A stretch of 64,000 nt of DNA from Helopsaltes ochotensis (taxonomy: Eukaryota; Chordata; Aves; Passeriformes; Locustellidae), in the NCBI GenBank assembly GCA_013400155.1, contig VXBM01000213.1, positions 434,001 through 498,000 of the forward strand, given 5' to 3'. This document shows positions 51,544 through 64,000 of the stretch, piece by piece. The notes under the pieces were generated by a model, which saw only the letters and a list, made by a program, of their open reading frames with translations, searched no databases and was not told the origin of the DNA. The position numbers and the translations under genes were made by a program. Positions within the stretch are counted from its first letter, which is position 1. Every line of letters begins with the position of its first letter.

Positions 51544-51585
51544 CTAAAATCTTGTCAAATAAATCTAAAATCTTGTCAAATAAAT
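51544..51585. repeat. Perfect 21-base tandem duplication
   Basis: Two identical copies of a unit that starts CTAAAATCTTGTC and ends AATAAAT, head to tail, at 51544-51564 and 51565-51585. Confidence 0.95.
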
Positions 51586-53774
51586 TAAAAACAGTATACA
51601 CACAAACACTTCAAAATCCTTTGAGCTTTGCTGTTGAGTACCATTTCTAAGTAGAAGTAGTCTCATATTTGAATGTCTTGTCCTATTGATGTGCAGTCCC
51701 TATGACTTAGCTTTACGAGAGTTTTGGAAATGTACAATTTTAACTTCTGAAAATTATTTCTAAGTACAGCCACAAATGTAAAATAGATGATGCAGTATAA
51801 AATCACCAGCCATGTCTTCAGTAGTGGAGTTATTCATCCAAGCAACAGGTATAAGTTCAATTTGGCAAAGTTAAATGACATTCATTTTGCAGAAGTTAAC
51901 TATTCTTTGTGCATTGTTGACTGTAAACAGAGAGCATTATTTTTCATTGCCTAGATAGTGATGCGATTTTCAAAGCTAAATGAGCATTCTGCTTCTGCAA
52001 TGAACAATTTAAGATACCTAATGGCAAAACGAGACATTCCCTTTAATCTTTATGAACATATTCTATTTCCCTGAGATTAAAATGAGAAAGGAGGGGATAA
52101 GTTTGCTGTATTTTTGATATATGTTTCTCTCACAAACAAAAGTCATGTGTGAGCAGATGCAGCAGCCTGCCTGCCAGTCCCTGAAGATCCAGTCATCCTG
52201 ATGACTGTTTCATAGTTTCTTCCCCTTGGGCTGGCCAGTCTCTTTTTCATTCCTCTGCTTTATTGGAGATGAGATTTTGGTGCCAATATAGGGACAAAAT
52301 ATGTTTCACCAAGGGGTACAATTCATACACATATGGATGGGTTTCCAAGTATTTGCCTTTGATATCAGTTCACATTCTAGTTATGCTCCTCTACAACAGG
52401 ACCCCAGACAGGATTTTCTGGAGAAATGACTGTACCAATACACTATTTTCCCATAGGTGTTCTTGAAAATTATCTCATTTCAAAATACTTGACTACTGAG
52501 TAACAGAAGACAGCATGAGGCCATAAGATTTTACTAGCAATGAGTTAAAAAACCAGCATATAGCTAACTCTGGTATTAATTAAAGTAAGTGGTGACCTCA
52601 GTCAAACATCTTATATGTTGTAAAAAAATACAAAATAATAGTCATTAAATAACAGTATAAGCACTGAACCACAGATTATATGAAAAATCATTCAAGCAAT
52701 GAGATCAAATATTTTTCTTGAAGACCATATCCCAATCTATAGTAATAGATTTACAGAATAATGCTGTGTAGGGCTGATAACATCACCATGATTGTAGAGT
52801 GTTTGTTTAAACAAAAAAAGAAAAACAATCACAACAATATCAAGCTATTTGGCACCACTGCAGGCGATTTAAGTATTTGTGCATGCATCTAGTACCATTC
52901 AAACACTGCAGGCCACAGAGCTGTACCATGTATTTTGAGCAAGGAAAAGTTCTTTCTCTGTCTCCTTCCCACTGTGATCGAGACTTAGAGCATGGAAAAA
53001 AATAAAACATAAAAGGTATATTCATCTGTAGCAGAATGGACCTCTGATTTTTATCACAAATCTGATCAAAGATTCTTCATCTCTACCTTCATAGAGAGCA
53101 ACAAATGGAGTTCTAAAACTCATACCTCAAGTCAAGGGAAAGAAAAACTTACAGGTTCAGAAATCACAAGGCACAAAATATACATTAGAACTTTCAGGCC
53201 CTGTTCATGATTTTAGCCCACCCAGTACATGGACCCTTTGGAGTGCTATGAATTGATCTCACTGACACTCATCTCTGTTGGCATTGTACAATCTGACCGT
53301 AACAGAATGGCAGAGATATATGCAGTATCTTAGGTCTATATACTGAAGTCCAACACTCCATATTAAAAAAAAGAAATAAAAAATTATACTTACAGAAACA
53401 CAATTACTCAGAATTATATTTGCATATGTTTACATGACTTTGAAGCTTGACCTCAATATCTGAAAGTCTCGCTGCCAAATAATTATTACCATAAAAATAT
53501 TTGTCTGGTATTATTAGTGCACTAACACCCTCATGAAACTGACTTGAAAAATGAAATATTTCTATCCAGTTTGTTACCTCAATGGTTATGCTACCTTCAA
53601 GATACGTAGTTTGAAAAAGCTTTGAAAAGTGCAGTTTGAAAAGCTCTTTACCACTATTTGGAATTAAAATCTACAGTTATCACCAAGGAAATGATAACTT
53701 TTCAATACAGCAGGTTGATTTGTCTAATATTGTGGATGGAAGTTTTTCCTGTCCTTTTTCTGTTTGCATTATTG

Positions 53775-53945
53775 CTTGGTTGTTGATTGGTTGGTTGTTT
53801 TTTTAGCTTTTTTAGGTTTTTTGTTGTTGTTGTTGCTGTTTCTATTGGGGGGTTTTAATTTTTTTTTTTTTGGGGGGGGTACTGTATTTTTATTGTTTAT
53901 ATGTTCAGGGTTTTTTGGTTTTTCTTGTTTTTTCCTTCCTTGCCC
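53775..53945. repeat. T/G-rich low-complexity tract
   Basis: About 170 bases of T runs with GG, a TTG trinucleotide stretch at about 53821-53835 and an eight-base G run near 53872-53879. The plus-strand ORFs over it are low-complexity artefacts rich in Phe, Leu and Gly. Confidence 0.85.
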
Positions 53946-54203
53946 TCAAAAGGCCAGAAAATAAAAAAGAACTTGGCAGTATGCCATATCATTACCTAGG
54001 TATAAACCATGTTCATTCCATATTCACAATGGAGCTTTGGGTAATAGACTTGTTTCTGACTCAGAGCAAGTATTAGTCACAGCTAATAGCTGGCTTTATT
54101 CCTTTTTTAACTGACCTATAATTTTGGAGGTTCACTTTAATTCTATTCAATTTTCCTTCTTTCATTTTCAGTACTGAGTGAGTAACAAAATGCTGTAGAA
54201 ATC

Positions 54204-54480
54204 TGTCGGCCCAATTTTCAGCCTTCTGATGTGTTTTCATTTCTGTAACAGAGTTCTCACGCTTTCAAGTATCAACAAATGGTCTGTTTTCATATTTTCA
54301 TGGAGGAGGAGAGAGTTGATGGACTGTTGGTCTGACCAGTGCGTTGAAGAGGTGGCAATCTCCAATCTACTGTCACCTTTAGAATTCTATAAAATGTCAA
54401 AAAGATGTAAATAAAAGTTCTTTCTTTTCTGGCACAACTCAGTGTGTAGGTGCAGTTCTTTCCTGTCTCCTATTCCCACA
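54204..54480 (+). mobile_element. Solo LTR of an endogenous retrovirus (copy 2 of the same family)
   Basis: A 277-base element that begins TGTCGG and ends CCCACA, with a perfect 6-base target-site duplication GAAATC (54198-54203 and 54481-54486). TATAAAA lies at 54388 and AATAAA at 54410. Its U3 half matches the copy at 18662, but the part after the poly(A) signal differs clearly, so the two belong to related subfamilies. It is antisense to ADGRB3. No gag, pol or env sequence adjoins it. Confidence 0.88.
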
Positions 54481-57400
54481 GAAATCATTATAACTGGGGC
54501 TGAACTTTGCTATTTGCAGGACTTAGCCACACCATCTCTAGATGATGTACTACCAAATGATGGCTGGACACTCTTGTGGTAACTCTTTCAGGGCCAAAAA
54601 ATCCCAGAATGAGTCATCAATCTGTGTAGAATTGCATCTTACTATCGGACTGTGGTACTCCTGTTTAAGGAAGGACTCTATTGTTTGGAATATCTTGACA
54701 CTACACTTCATTGAACATGATTGTTACCACTTGGCACTACCTTACTATGAAACGAACTCTCTTGGGTGTGCATTGACTCCATTATTGCATTAATGTCAAA
54801 TTACCACCATGGATGCTTAATTTCTATCCTCTTAAGCCTCATTCTACCCAGAAATTGTTGGAAATCACTTAGAGGTCCACTTCTCCGAGGCAGATGACTG
54901 AATAAGGTCAGGTATTTAATTTCTCAGGTCAATAGTTAAATGCACCAGTTAAAAAATGGCTTGTCATGCAAATTGATTCCTTTAGGAAACAACAGCTTTT
55001 AATTGCTCATTTGAAGAAACAGAGTGATTCGGAAAGGAGTTTACAGAGGTAGAAATTTAAAAATGATACAACAATATGAGATACATAAATACTGTAAAAA
55101 GGAATTTCCACAAATGGGCTGTAGATATTACTTTCTGTTGCAGTTGAAAGGCATTTTTAAAAGAAGACAAGAGCCTGTATTTCAGCTTTTTTATGGCTTT
55201 CATTTGTTTAGAATATTTTATTCCACTTAATATAAGGTAGAGAAGGGAAACACTTTAAATTATTCTACTTTCCTATAGCACCCATTTAAAAATACTGAAT
55301 GGTTAATTTATTTAGCTTTATCTTTAAGGTTACTTAATAAACTGTATACACAAAACTAATTATGGAATTACGACTATTACTGTGAGTATAGCTAGGGAAT
55401 CAAGTTAGGTTTTTATCCAGATTTGTGAAGACTGTTTGATAAAAATTTGTATAGACATTCCCTTGATATTTGGAATTTTCAATCTTAAGTAATGGAGAGT
55501 TGTATTTTCTCAGGATCATTGAGTATGCAGGTTTAGGAAAGAGAGAAAAATCTACTCTTTTATGCACTGTTCACAGAAAGTTTTCAGGGAATGTGAATAA
55601 TTTAATAAGCTTATTTTATATTGAGAAAGAAATATGAGCTCTCAAGCATTTACTTCAAGCATTAAGTCAGATGCTGCAATGAGCTAGACCTTCAAAGTGC
55701 ACATGAAGCCTTTCCCCTTTAATCAGCAGAGAAAGCTTGAGTCTTCTGAAAGCCAACATATTGATCTGTTCAAGGAATTGCTGAGACTGCTGCAAAGGAA
55801 ATGATATGAATATATATAGAGCAGAAGTATGTAAGAGTATAAAAAAATTTGAAATTGACCTTTCTCTGTAGTTTCCCTATTCTTTTATCTATTTCTTCTC
55901 TTCTGGAAGCCTTTAGCTACAGATTATTACAGATGGTTCGAGCAAGTAAAGAATGCAGAAACAGGAGAGTGATACTGGCAGTGTGTAAATCTTAGGACTT
56001 GAAGGATTTTTTGAGATGTGAAAAAAAAAATTGATAGGTGTTCTCTTTCACCCAAGTAGAGCATCTGCTCAACCAACAGCATAGATGTTTGGAGCAGGAA
56101 AGATTGATGGGCTACATCTGAGTGTGAAACAAAGAGGATGAGAACCAGGAGCCAAAGTCATGAATGAAAAGAATTATTTTCATTGTGGCAGAAGACAGAA
56201 TTTCTCTGACCACCATGTTTGCAATCCAAGAACAAGAGTGTGACCAACTTTGCACCACAGGAGAAAAGCATTAATTCTGCCTATGAGGACTGTTTTCTCA
56301 CCTGGTCTATTCCCTGAATGATTCCCTGAAAATGTTTGGGTAGGTGCCACAAATTAAACAGTGTGGACAGGTAGGACCATTCTGAAGCCTGCATTTTGTC
56401 CTTTTCAATTCATATTTATAAACACAGTCATAAAAGCCAGACCCTAGCCTGAAATGGGAAGGCGATAGGCCTTCCTATTTGCTATTCAAAAGAGAATATA
56501 AATATTACATGATTTAAAGAGGACTTGTGTTTTTTATATCTGTTAGGAATGTATTTCATTGCAAAACCATGCAAGTTTCACTTTATTTTTTCCTTGTGAG
56601 AACTTGTTCCTGACAAAAACCACGCATAAGTATATTAATCATTGTATCTTTACAAGGAGTGATTCCTGTTTACCTTCTTAAAGTAGCAGTACAATTCACA
56701 CAGTTGCTTTAAAGGTGAAATTTTCCTTTGTGAAAACATGTGGTGCTCTGGAATAACTTAATGGAAACAGAAGAGAAATCTGAATGGCATTTTGGGGCCA
56801 CTCTACAGGATCTGAATTTTTATTTGTCTGGTAAGTGCAATTTTCTTTCTATTAGGATAAAATATTGAAATATTTGCAGCTGAACTTTTATTAACTATAA
56901 ATACCCACTCTAAAATCCACCCTGTGCTTTAGCGCTACACAGACTCGAAACAAGAAGTAATTACTAATGAGTATCTATGTATAAATTTATTGAAATAATT
57001 GTTTCCTGGCTGAAAATTTTGGACATTTTCTTTATACCTTTGTACAAGGTTACATCAAGGCTCTGCCTTTTTTTCTGTTTTCTTTTAGAATTTTAAACAA
57101 ATTCAGTCTCTTGGTATATTTTAGGCCAGTATGACATTTGTGCTATATGAGTCAGAGGATCTCGAGTGCTGCATTGAAGACACACATCACTAATTCTAAT
57201 ACAAAAAAGATAAGTGAACTAAGGCAGATGCCATTCAGATAAGTAAACAAACCATATAATGTGAAGAAGTATCTAGAAAGTACAAACAGGATTTACAGCT
57301 TACAAGACGGAAAAGTGTTACCCAGGGATAAGGTGAATGAACCCACAATAACAGACAGGAATCCAGCTTGCTTACTTTCTAGCATTCCCAAAGCTCAGCA

Positions 57401-59537
57401 TGTGTACCATTGCTCATGTCTTAGAGCTAGAATAGGTACATTTTCCAAAAATTCCCTTGGTCACAAACATTTCTAAGTGTCTCTAGCTAGAACTGGAAAA
57501 ATTTAAGATACACTCCATATGCCTGCAGATTATTTAGTGTTTTTCTAAAATTTCATGGACATAAACTTGGAATGGAGATGGAATGGTGTAACAATAAAGT
57601 ATGCAAAGAAAGGAGACAATGGACACTTTCAAAACATTTTCTGCCATATGGCATCATAGACTGTCTGTGAAGGCAGAAATCAGACTTTGTTTCCTGCCAT
57701 TGTTTATAAAACTTATGTAAGCAGCTCAGTTTCAAGTTTTAAATGAAATGTTAATTACTATACTAAATCAGATTACTCATCGGAGTACCAGTGTCACAGC
57801 AGCCATTTCTAAGTTGAGAGATAGCAGGTTGTTAGTTACAAGTTGATTTATGCATGGAAATATGGTTTACACCTCTTCATTTTTTCATATAATATTATAG
57901 CTAGCTGCATTTGTGATGTAGACATACATCTACTTTTTAAATTTTTATTCCTTGTAGGACCTTGGCCTCATGCTTATTCAGAATTAAATGTGCTACAATA
58001 GAGTTAGGAGTCTTGTTTTTTTCCTGTGAGCAAGATTAAACAGAGATGTAGAACTAGTTTCACTTTGTATTCACTTTTCAGTTGTGTACATGCAGTGCCT
58101 TTTAACAATCTGTTCTCAAATCTGTTTTAATAATTCCAACTCTCAATCTGATTTTTCATTATCTGATTATTCTTTATTTATTCTTTAACTTTTTGTTTTG
58201 TTTTTTTTTTTGATCATTCAGCTCTGAAACTCTGTCTTCACAGGTTTTATTGACTCACAAAAAACTACTCCGCTTTGCTTTAGACGACATCAATCCTTGA
58301 AACATGAGCTAGTCACTAGGCTGCCTTTAGAGACAGTGGCAGAACTTCCACAAGGAAACTCATGCCCTCATTTTAGATGTCTGAGATGAGTTGCTCTCCT
58401 GACCAGTACTCTCCCTTGATGTTAAAGGAAGCTTAGGGTGACTTTGGCAAATTTTGCGATGGTTAGAGTAAGCAAAATGAATACAAGCCATATAATCTCA
58501 ATTGAAAAGAGTGTTGCAAGTGATAGCTACTGAAAATTAAAAAAAAATCTGTATTTTTAGACTGCTACTTTTGCACACTAATGCTGCTATTTTCTCTGAA
58601 TGGCTTGATCCATTCCCTCCTAAATGCTCTGTCAAAACTGAATTTTATCTGCCAGTGTATATCCTCTCCTTTTAATTTAGCTGTATCTCCTGGAAATCTT
58701 CAATCTTTCCTGCCTTTGACTAGTCTAAATAACTTGGTGATATCTGCACATTTTATAAAACTATTGATCATTGAAACATCAGGATTCATAAAATGAACAT
58801 TAATAGAAAGTGGCTTTTCACATGCTGAGAATTCTCATTTGTTTTTTCCTTTCAGCTCATTCATGACAACATATTGCTCTTCAAGATTATTCAGTTTTTC
58901 ATTAATATTATCTAGGAGCTGTAAGCTTGATTTTTGACAACAGAATGTCCTTTAACCACTTTTTTTGGCTGCTGCTCTTAAGGAAATTTATTTGACAACA
59001 CCGGGAAAATTTTCCCTTACAAAAGAATCTGAATCTACCATAGAAACACGCATCCCCTAATACTACTCCCTAGTTCCACATTCCAGCTGTATCTTTAAAG
59101 ACAGATATGGTTGTGGCACTCCAATCTTCCAGTTAGAAAATTTATTTTTAAGATAAAGGTAGAATATTTCCTAATAGCACTTCACCCACCTTTCATTACA
59201 TATCTTCAAAACTCTTAATGGTTCACTGTGATGAGAACTCAAATCAACCAAAGCACTGAGATGATCTGCCCAGGTCTTTAGTTATCAAAGAAAAATTCAA
59301 AAGGCTATTAAAACCTAAGGTTAATTCTTTAATCTAAAATCAGGAACTCATCTTGTAAAACAGACTAAATTGAAAGCTATTGGTTAACAGAAAATGGTAA
59401 CATGGTTTAAAAGCTTTTGTCCCACTGCATGTTGTATCCTTACAGGTGGGTCTGTGCTTTCAGTGAATTCAGGGACTCTGAGTGACAGCAAAAAACTTCT
59501 GTTTTTTCACACTATCATTTTTGTGTGTCTGCTCAGC

Positions 59538-59580
59538 TGGTCCGGAGGAGGAGGAGGTGGAAGAAGAAGAAAAAGTGCAG
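59538..59580. repeat. GGA/GAA purine-rich tract
   Basis: GGAGGAGGAGGAGG followed by GAAGAAGAAG; the overlapping ORFs show only Glu/Gly/Arg runs here. Confidence 0.7.
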
Positions 59581-60504
59581 GATGAGGAAGGAGGCTTCTA
59601 CCTCCTATCAGAGGCTTTCATTTCACCTAATCATTTCTTAAAGGAATATAATATACAGAGCAATGATAAAACAAATACCATCTGTCCTGACCATGCATGA
59701 ACAAAGAAAATTGTTGCTTTTACATTTGTTAAGTTTTTCGTAGTATATTCGCTATCCTTGAGAGGAAAGCTAAAAGGAGATGGGCTTTGCTTTAATGGAA
59801 ATGCATTTGAATTGACTGAGCTTCCTCAATAACCCAATAAAGTAAAGATATTGGATTATCTGGATTTGAAACCAGTCTTTGATGTTTTGTTCAGAAGAAA
59901 TGAAAAATTTGCGTTAAAAGCCATCACAATGAAGTTTAACAGGGGCATGGCAACTGTCCTTTTGGTCTTCTTAGATATTTTTGAATATATTATAATGTGG
60001 CTTATGATAGCCTACCATATAGTTAATGTACCTTTCATCACTTCCAATTTGTCATGAGCTGAGAATGTGCAATGGAAAGTCATTGCAGCGTGGCTATTGT
60101 GTAAGTAACTTTTTAAGCCACAACCACTTGTTTCTGTGTCTTGAAAGAAAGAGAAAATTAAATCCCCTCTGTGGAAGATCTCAGGAGATTAGCATATCTG
60201 TGGAACACAATTAGGTGCTCAAATTTTATATCAACTACTATTCAAATAGAAATGTCATTCAATTAGCAATTAACTTGTAAACTGAAATTAGGAGAAGGAA
60301 AGCAAGAACTAACTGCATTACTGTGAAATTTGCAACAAAATTGGATTGTTTTTCTCTGACAAGAAGTAGTTAATATATAGTTCATATTTAGAATAATTTT
60401 TCTGAACTTTAAAGTGATTTGAAAATGAAAACACAGCAAAAAGCATTTAATGTATGTGAAGATGCTGAGAGAATATTTTATGGTAAATAACTATTGATTG
60501 AATA

Positions 60505-61780
60505 GGACCCCAGTCAGCCTCACACCTGTGCCTGGAAACCTCATAGAAACTATTCTAAGCCAAACAGAGGACAAGGAGGTGATTAAAAACAGCAACACAG
60601 CTTCACCTTGGGCAAGTCCTGCCTAATCAACTAAGTGGTCTTCTGGGATGGAGTGACTGCATCAATGGACAAGAGAAGAGCTATGGATACCCTCTGGACT
60701 TCTGTGAAGCCTTTGACAGGGTCCCAACAACACCCTTCTCTCCAAATTGGAGAGATAAGGATTCGATGGGAGGACTCTGATGGATTAGAATTTGGTTGGT
60801 CACATCCAGAGGGTAGTGGTTCATGGCTCAGTATCCTGATGGACACTGATGACAAGTGGTGTCTCTCAGAAGTTTGTGCTGGGACAAGCACTGTTTAACA
60901 TCTTCATCAATGACAAAGGTATCAAATGCATCCCCAGCCAGTCTGGAGAAGGCACCGAGCTGAGTGGTGTGGTTGACACACCTGAACGATGAGACCCCAT
61001 CCAGAGGGACCTGGAAAGGCTCAAGAATGTGAACATTAAGAGGTTCAGCTATTCCAAGTGAATGGTGCTGCACCTGGGTTTCTTCTACCCAACCCCTGGT
61101 ATCAATACAGCCTGATGGGATGAACTGATTGAGAACAGCCCTGAGGAGAAGCACTTGGGCATACTGGGGGATCAAAAGCTAGATCTGAGCTGGCAATGCG
61201 TGCTTGCAGCCCAGAAAGCCAATGGTATCCTGAGCTGCATCAAAAGCAGCAGGGCCAGCAGGGTGAGGGAGGCGATCCCGCCCCTCGACTCTAATGGGAC
61301 CCCACCTGCAGTGCCACATCCTGCTCTGGGGTTCCCAGCTCAGGAAGGACGTGAATCTGTTTGAGTGGGCCCAGATGAGGGTCAGAAAAATGCTCGGGGG
61401 CTGGAGCACTGTTGCTATGAGGACAGGCTGAGAGAGTTGGGGTTCTTCAGCCTGCAGAAGAGAAGGCTTCAGGAAAACCTTACTGCAGCTGTGCACTATC
61501 TAAAGGGGGCCTATAAGATAGATAAACAAACTTTTTAGCATGGACTGTTGCAATAGGACAAGGGGTGATGGTTTTAACCTGAAAAGGATAAATTTAGACT
61601 AGATATAAGAAAAAGGTTTTTTGCAATAAGGGTGGGTAAACACTGAAACAGGTTTCCCAGAGAGGTAGTAGAAGACACTCCATCCCTGGAAACATTCAGG
61701 GTCAGATGGGATGGGGCTCTGAGCAAACAGAGTCAGTTGAAAACGTATCTTGTAACCCAAACTGTTCTATGATTTTTTTC
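60505..61780 (+). mobile_element. CR1 LINE, 1.28 kb, degraded
   Basis: Starts near ACCCCAGTCAGCCTCACACC and includes ACTTCTGTGAAGCCTTTGAC (the DFxEAFD-type block), CTGTTTAACATCTTCATCAA and a heavily altered active-site region (about 60940-60960). Thumb-region blocks follow (CAGCCCAGAAAGCCAATGGT), and it ends at AACCCAAACTGTTCTATGATT. The ORFs at 60631-61496 on both strands are remnants or shadows of this element. It is a different CR1 subfamily from the 48985 copy, judging by the 3' end. Confidence 0.88.
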
Positions 61781-64000
61781 AATGAACTGTTGGACTTTTC
61801 TGTTTAAAGATAAATATAGGTAAAATTTGGGTCTCATTTATGCACAATATCTGGTTCCTGCATTTGATGTGTTTGTCGACTTAAAAGAACATTTTTATAG
61901 GTAAGACTTCACACATTTATAACTCTTGTTGGTATAGCATAATTATTCCTGACCAGTCCAAAACTGCATAGTGTATTCTTTTCAGTTGAGATCAACATAA
62001 ATATTCCCTAAAATCCAAGTACATAGGCAGTCAGACAGTTATTACAATGCCCTGAGGACAACTACATTAAAACTGAATTATTCCAGATACATTCCTTTCT
62101 TGTTAGTGAAAATAAGAAATTACTCCTTGCTGATAACAGCCTTCTGTCCCTATCTCAGCATGTCACCTGAGCTCAAGTATTCTGATCAATGATCTGCACT
62201 GCAGTGACCCTGTCCTTTTTTTGATGGTTGACAGAGCATAGGGAGGATAAACTCACGCCAATATATCAAGGGACAGAGTTAAGTAGTAAGATTAAACCTA
62301 TAAATTCATTTTTAGTTTTCATCCTTCATTTCTCAGTGTTTTTCCTATTCCTTTGATGTTTTTATAGTTAAGAACAGACATCCTGAGTACCTAAAAATAT
62401 CTTACATGTGGGAAGAGGAAGATAATCAAAAGAAAGACTGTAAAGAGTGTGCAGTTATTTAAACCTGCCAGTGCACAGCAGAGTTTCTGATTCAATTCGA
62501 ATGTTGTTCCCGTTTCCCATGTGAAGCCATGAATATGTAGAGACAAAGATTATTTGAATGCATCTTCTTAATTTGAATGCATTTTCCTGTTTGACCTTTT
62601 TTTTCACATTTTTCAGAGGACAAACATATTAGAATGTACTACAATGTGCCAAGCAGCACGGACTGTTCTCCTTAAATAAGTTCATCTTTATTTTGTTAGA
62701 AAATTGTCATGGAACAAACATTTCAGAAAAGATACTTTCCTTTACAAATTTGTGCAGGGTCTAGCACAATGAAGGACTGACAACTGGAAGAAGCTTTAAG
62801 TGGTATTACAGTGCAAACAGTAGTACCACAAAAATAATAAATCACTGGTTAAAACCCTAACTGCAATGTTTTAAACATTTTAAGACTGCCAGAGTTCTTT
62901 TTGGGGAGTTCTTTGACATGTCTCCATAACAAAGTTGTGCCCTTACAGGGACTTGTGTTTACAGTCCTGTCACTCTGTAATATGAACTTGTGAACAATAA
63001 TAAATATTTATTATTTTAGAGCAGCAAGCTAAATATTTAATATCAACAATCCAACATTTTCCCTGCTTTCGTCCACCAACTAATTTCAAAATGACCCTAT
63101 TTTCTTACTCATTCAAATGACTTGCTGAAGAACTGACTGACAAACGTGCAGTAAGATGTTAACTTAAAATCTGAAAAAATGCATTGACACCAAAAGTTTT
63201 GCTATCATATATATATTTTGGATTTATTCCTTACATACAACTTCCTAAAACTTTCTGGGCACTATAAAAATGCAGCTATAGCAAGTAAATTGAATAACAA
63301 AGGTACTAAACAGAGAAAAAATGATTTGAGAGTAGCTTTTAAAGCTATTTTTTTTAGTTCAATTTAAAAAAAATGTTTTCATATTGCAGCTCATTTATGA
63401 CTACTAATAAATATTATTGAGTTGCCAGGCATTTTTATATTTGATGTTTGTTGTTATATGACTATTACCTGGCAACTGTCCAGCAGCAAAAAAAAAGTTT
63501 GAAAAATAAATCTGAAAAAAATATGAAACTGTTACACATAGAAAAACTAACATAAATTCTAGGCTTTAATTCTTTTCGCAGATAATGTATATTTTTTTAA
63601 ATTATAGTTTATCGGTGCTGATTGTTATCACACTTTAACATGTGTAAAGACTGTAATTCTCCTTGGGAGAATGGAATATTAAAAGACAATGTCAACAAAA
63701 TAAACACTTCCCAAGCTATTAAGTATATGAATATTATCTGAATTAGCACAATTTTAAAAATTAGCATTTGAAATAATATGTATTCTGGAAACACTCTAAC
63801 TCGTACCTACAGTTCATAGTATTCTGGTGAGTATTTTCTTAATTTTGATTCTAAAACTTTGCATTTAGATCTTGAGATATGATTATGAAGAAATCCAACA
63901 TGTAAGCCATTCTGCATGTGCTAAGACAGAGAGAGGATAACCAGGTAACAGATAATCTGGAGGAGGAGGAGCAGCCAATCTGGACTGTGATAGAAGCTGC

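Larger units (their letters stand above)
1..64000 (-). other. ADGRB3: Internal part of the ADGRB3 (BAI3) gene
   Basis: Four exons at 35.2-22.8 kb read in frame as a continuous segment of adhesion G-protein-coupled receptor B3, a brain synaptic receptor with an autoproteolysis-type GAIN/GPS ectodomain and a seven-helix membrane region. Neither the start nor the end of the gene is in the window: upstream ectodomain exons are expected to the right of 64000, and the second half of the GPS, the membrane helices and the tail to the left of 1. ADGRB3 is a very large gene in mammals, so long introns are expected. All other sequence here is treated as intron of this gene. The identity rests on recognised protein segments, matching splice sites and unbroken phase. 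Confidence 0.88.
35195..64000 (-). other. ADGRB3: Large ADGRB3 intron upstream of the 35.2 kb exon (truncated)
   Basis: At least 28.8 kb upstream of the 35194 acceptor in transcript order. The preceding ADGRB3 exon, which should end with one base of a split codon after the first GAIN part, was not found and is presumably beyond 64000. The interval holds a repeat island at 37.2-41.2 kb, exon-like ORFs of unknown meaning at 43.7-46.4 kb, an unclassified block at 45.74-46.2 kb, CR1 copies at 48.99-50.33 and 60.5-61.78 kb, and a solo LTR at 54.2 kb. Stretches between these (for example 55.0-60.4 kb and 61.8-64.0 kb) look like plain AT-rich intron. Confidence 0.7.

Noticed and set aside
59394..59700. 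Overlapping plus-strand ORFs with an acidic Glu-rich run
   Set aside because: The run comes from a GGA/GAA microsatellite; the rest is not protein-like.
60828..61496. ORFs of 105-115 codons on the minus strand
   Set aside because: Antisense shadows of the degraded CR1 element.

Overview
The window looks like avian nuclear DNA, most likely from a passerine. It is AT-rich and CpG-poor, and it carries many 5'-truncated CR1 LINE fragments, solo LTRs with intact target-site duplications, and a tRNA-Ile-headed SINE with a CR1 tail (a passerine-type SINE, from memory). It is almost entirely intron. No rRNA, functional tRNA, CRISPR array or bacterial-type gene was seen.

The one gene recognised with confidence is ADGRB3 (BAI3, adhesion GPCR B3), on the minus strand. 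Four consecutive internal exons are present, in transcript order 35194-35048, 34323-34248, 28864-28762 and 22897-22854. All have GT/AG splice sites in this orientation and their reading phases join without a break. They encode the C-terminal part of the extracellular GAIN domain up to the first cysteine of the GPS motif. The earlier exons (CUB-like, thrombospondin, hormone-receptor and first GAIN parts) must lie beyond 64000. The rest of the GPS, the seven-helix region and the cytoplasmic tail must lie to the left of position 1. The GPS is therefore split by an intron of at least 22.8 kb.

Layout: 1-22853 is intron with a CpG-rich block near 530-1085, two MIR-like SINE remnants, a CRE/E-box pair, a 75-base assembly gap (17179-17253) and a nested LTR cluster at 18.66-19.36 kb. 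22898-28761 is intron with the tRNA-Ile/CR1 SINE. 28865-34247 is intron with a T/G-rich tract and a minus-strand CR1. 34324-35047 is a short intron. 35195-64000 is a large upstream intron with a repeat island at 37.2-41.2 kb (CR1 pieces plus a solo LTR), a 1.35 kb CR1 at 49-50.3 kb, a solo LTR at 54.2 kb and a 1.3 kb CR1 at 60.5-61.8 kb.

The most open item is a set of exon-like minus-strand ORFs at 43.7-46.4 kb inside the big intron. The best, 46304-46431, has good splice sites and a protein-like helical translation but matches no part of ADGRB3 that I know. All family calls come from reading the sequence and from memory; no database search was possible.
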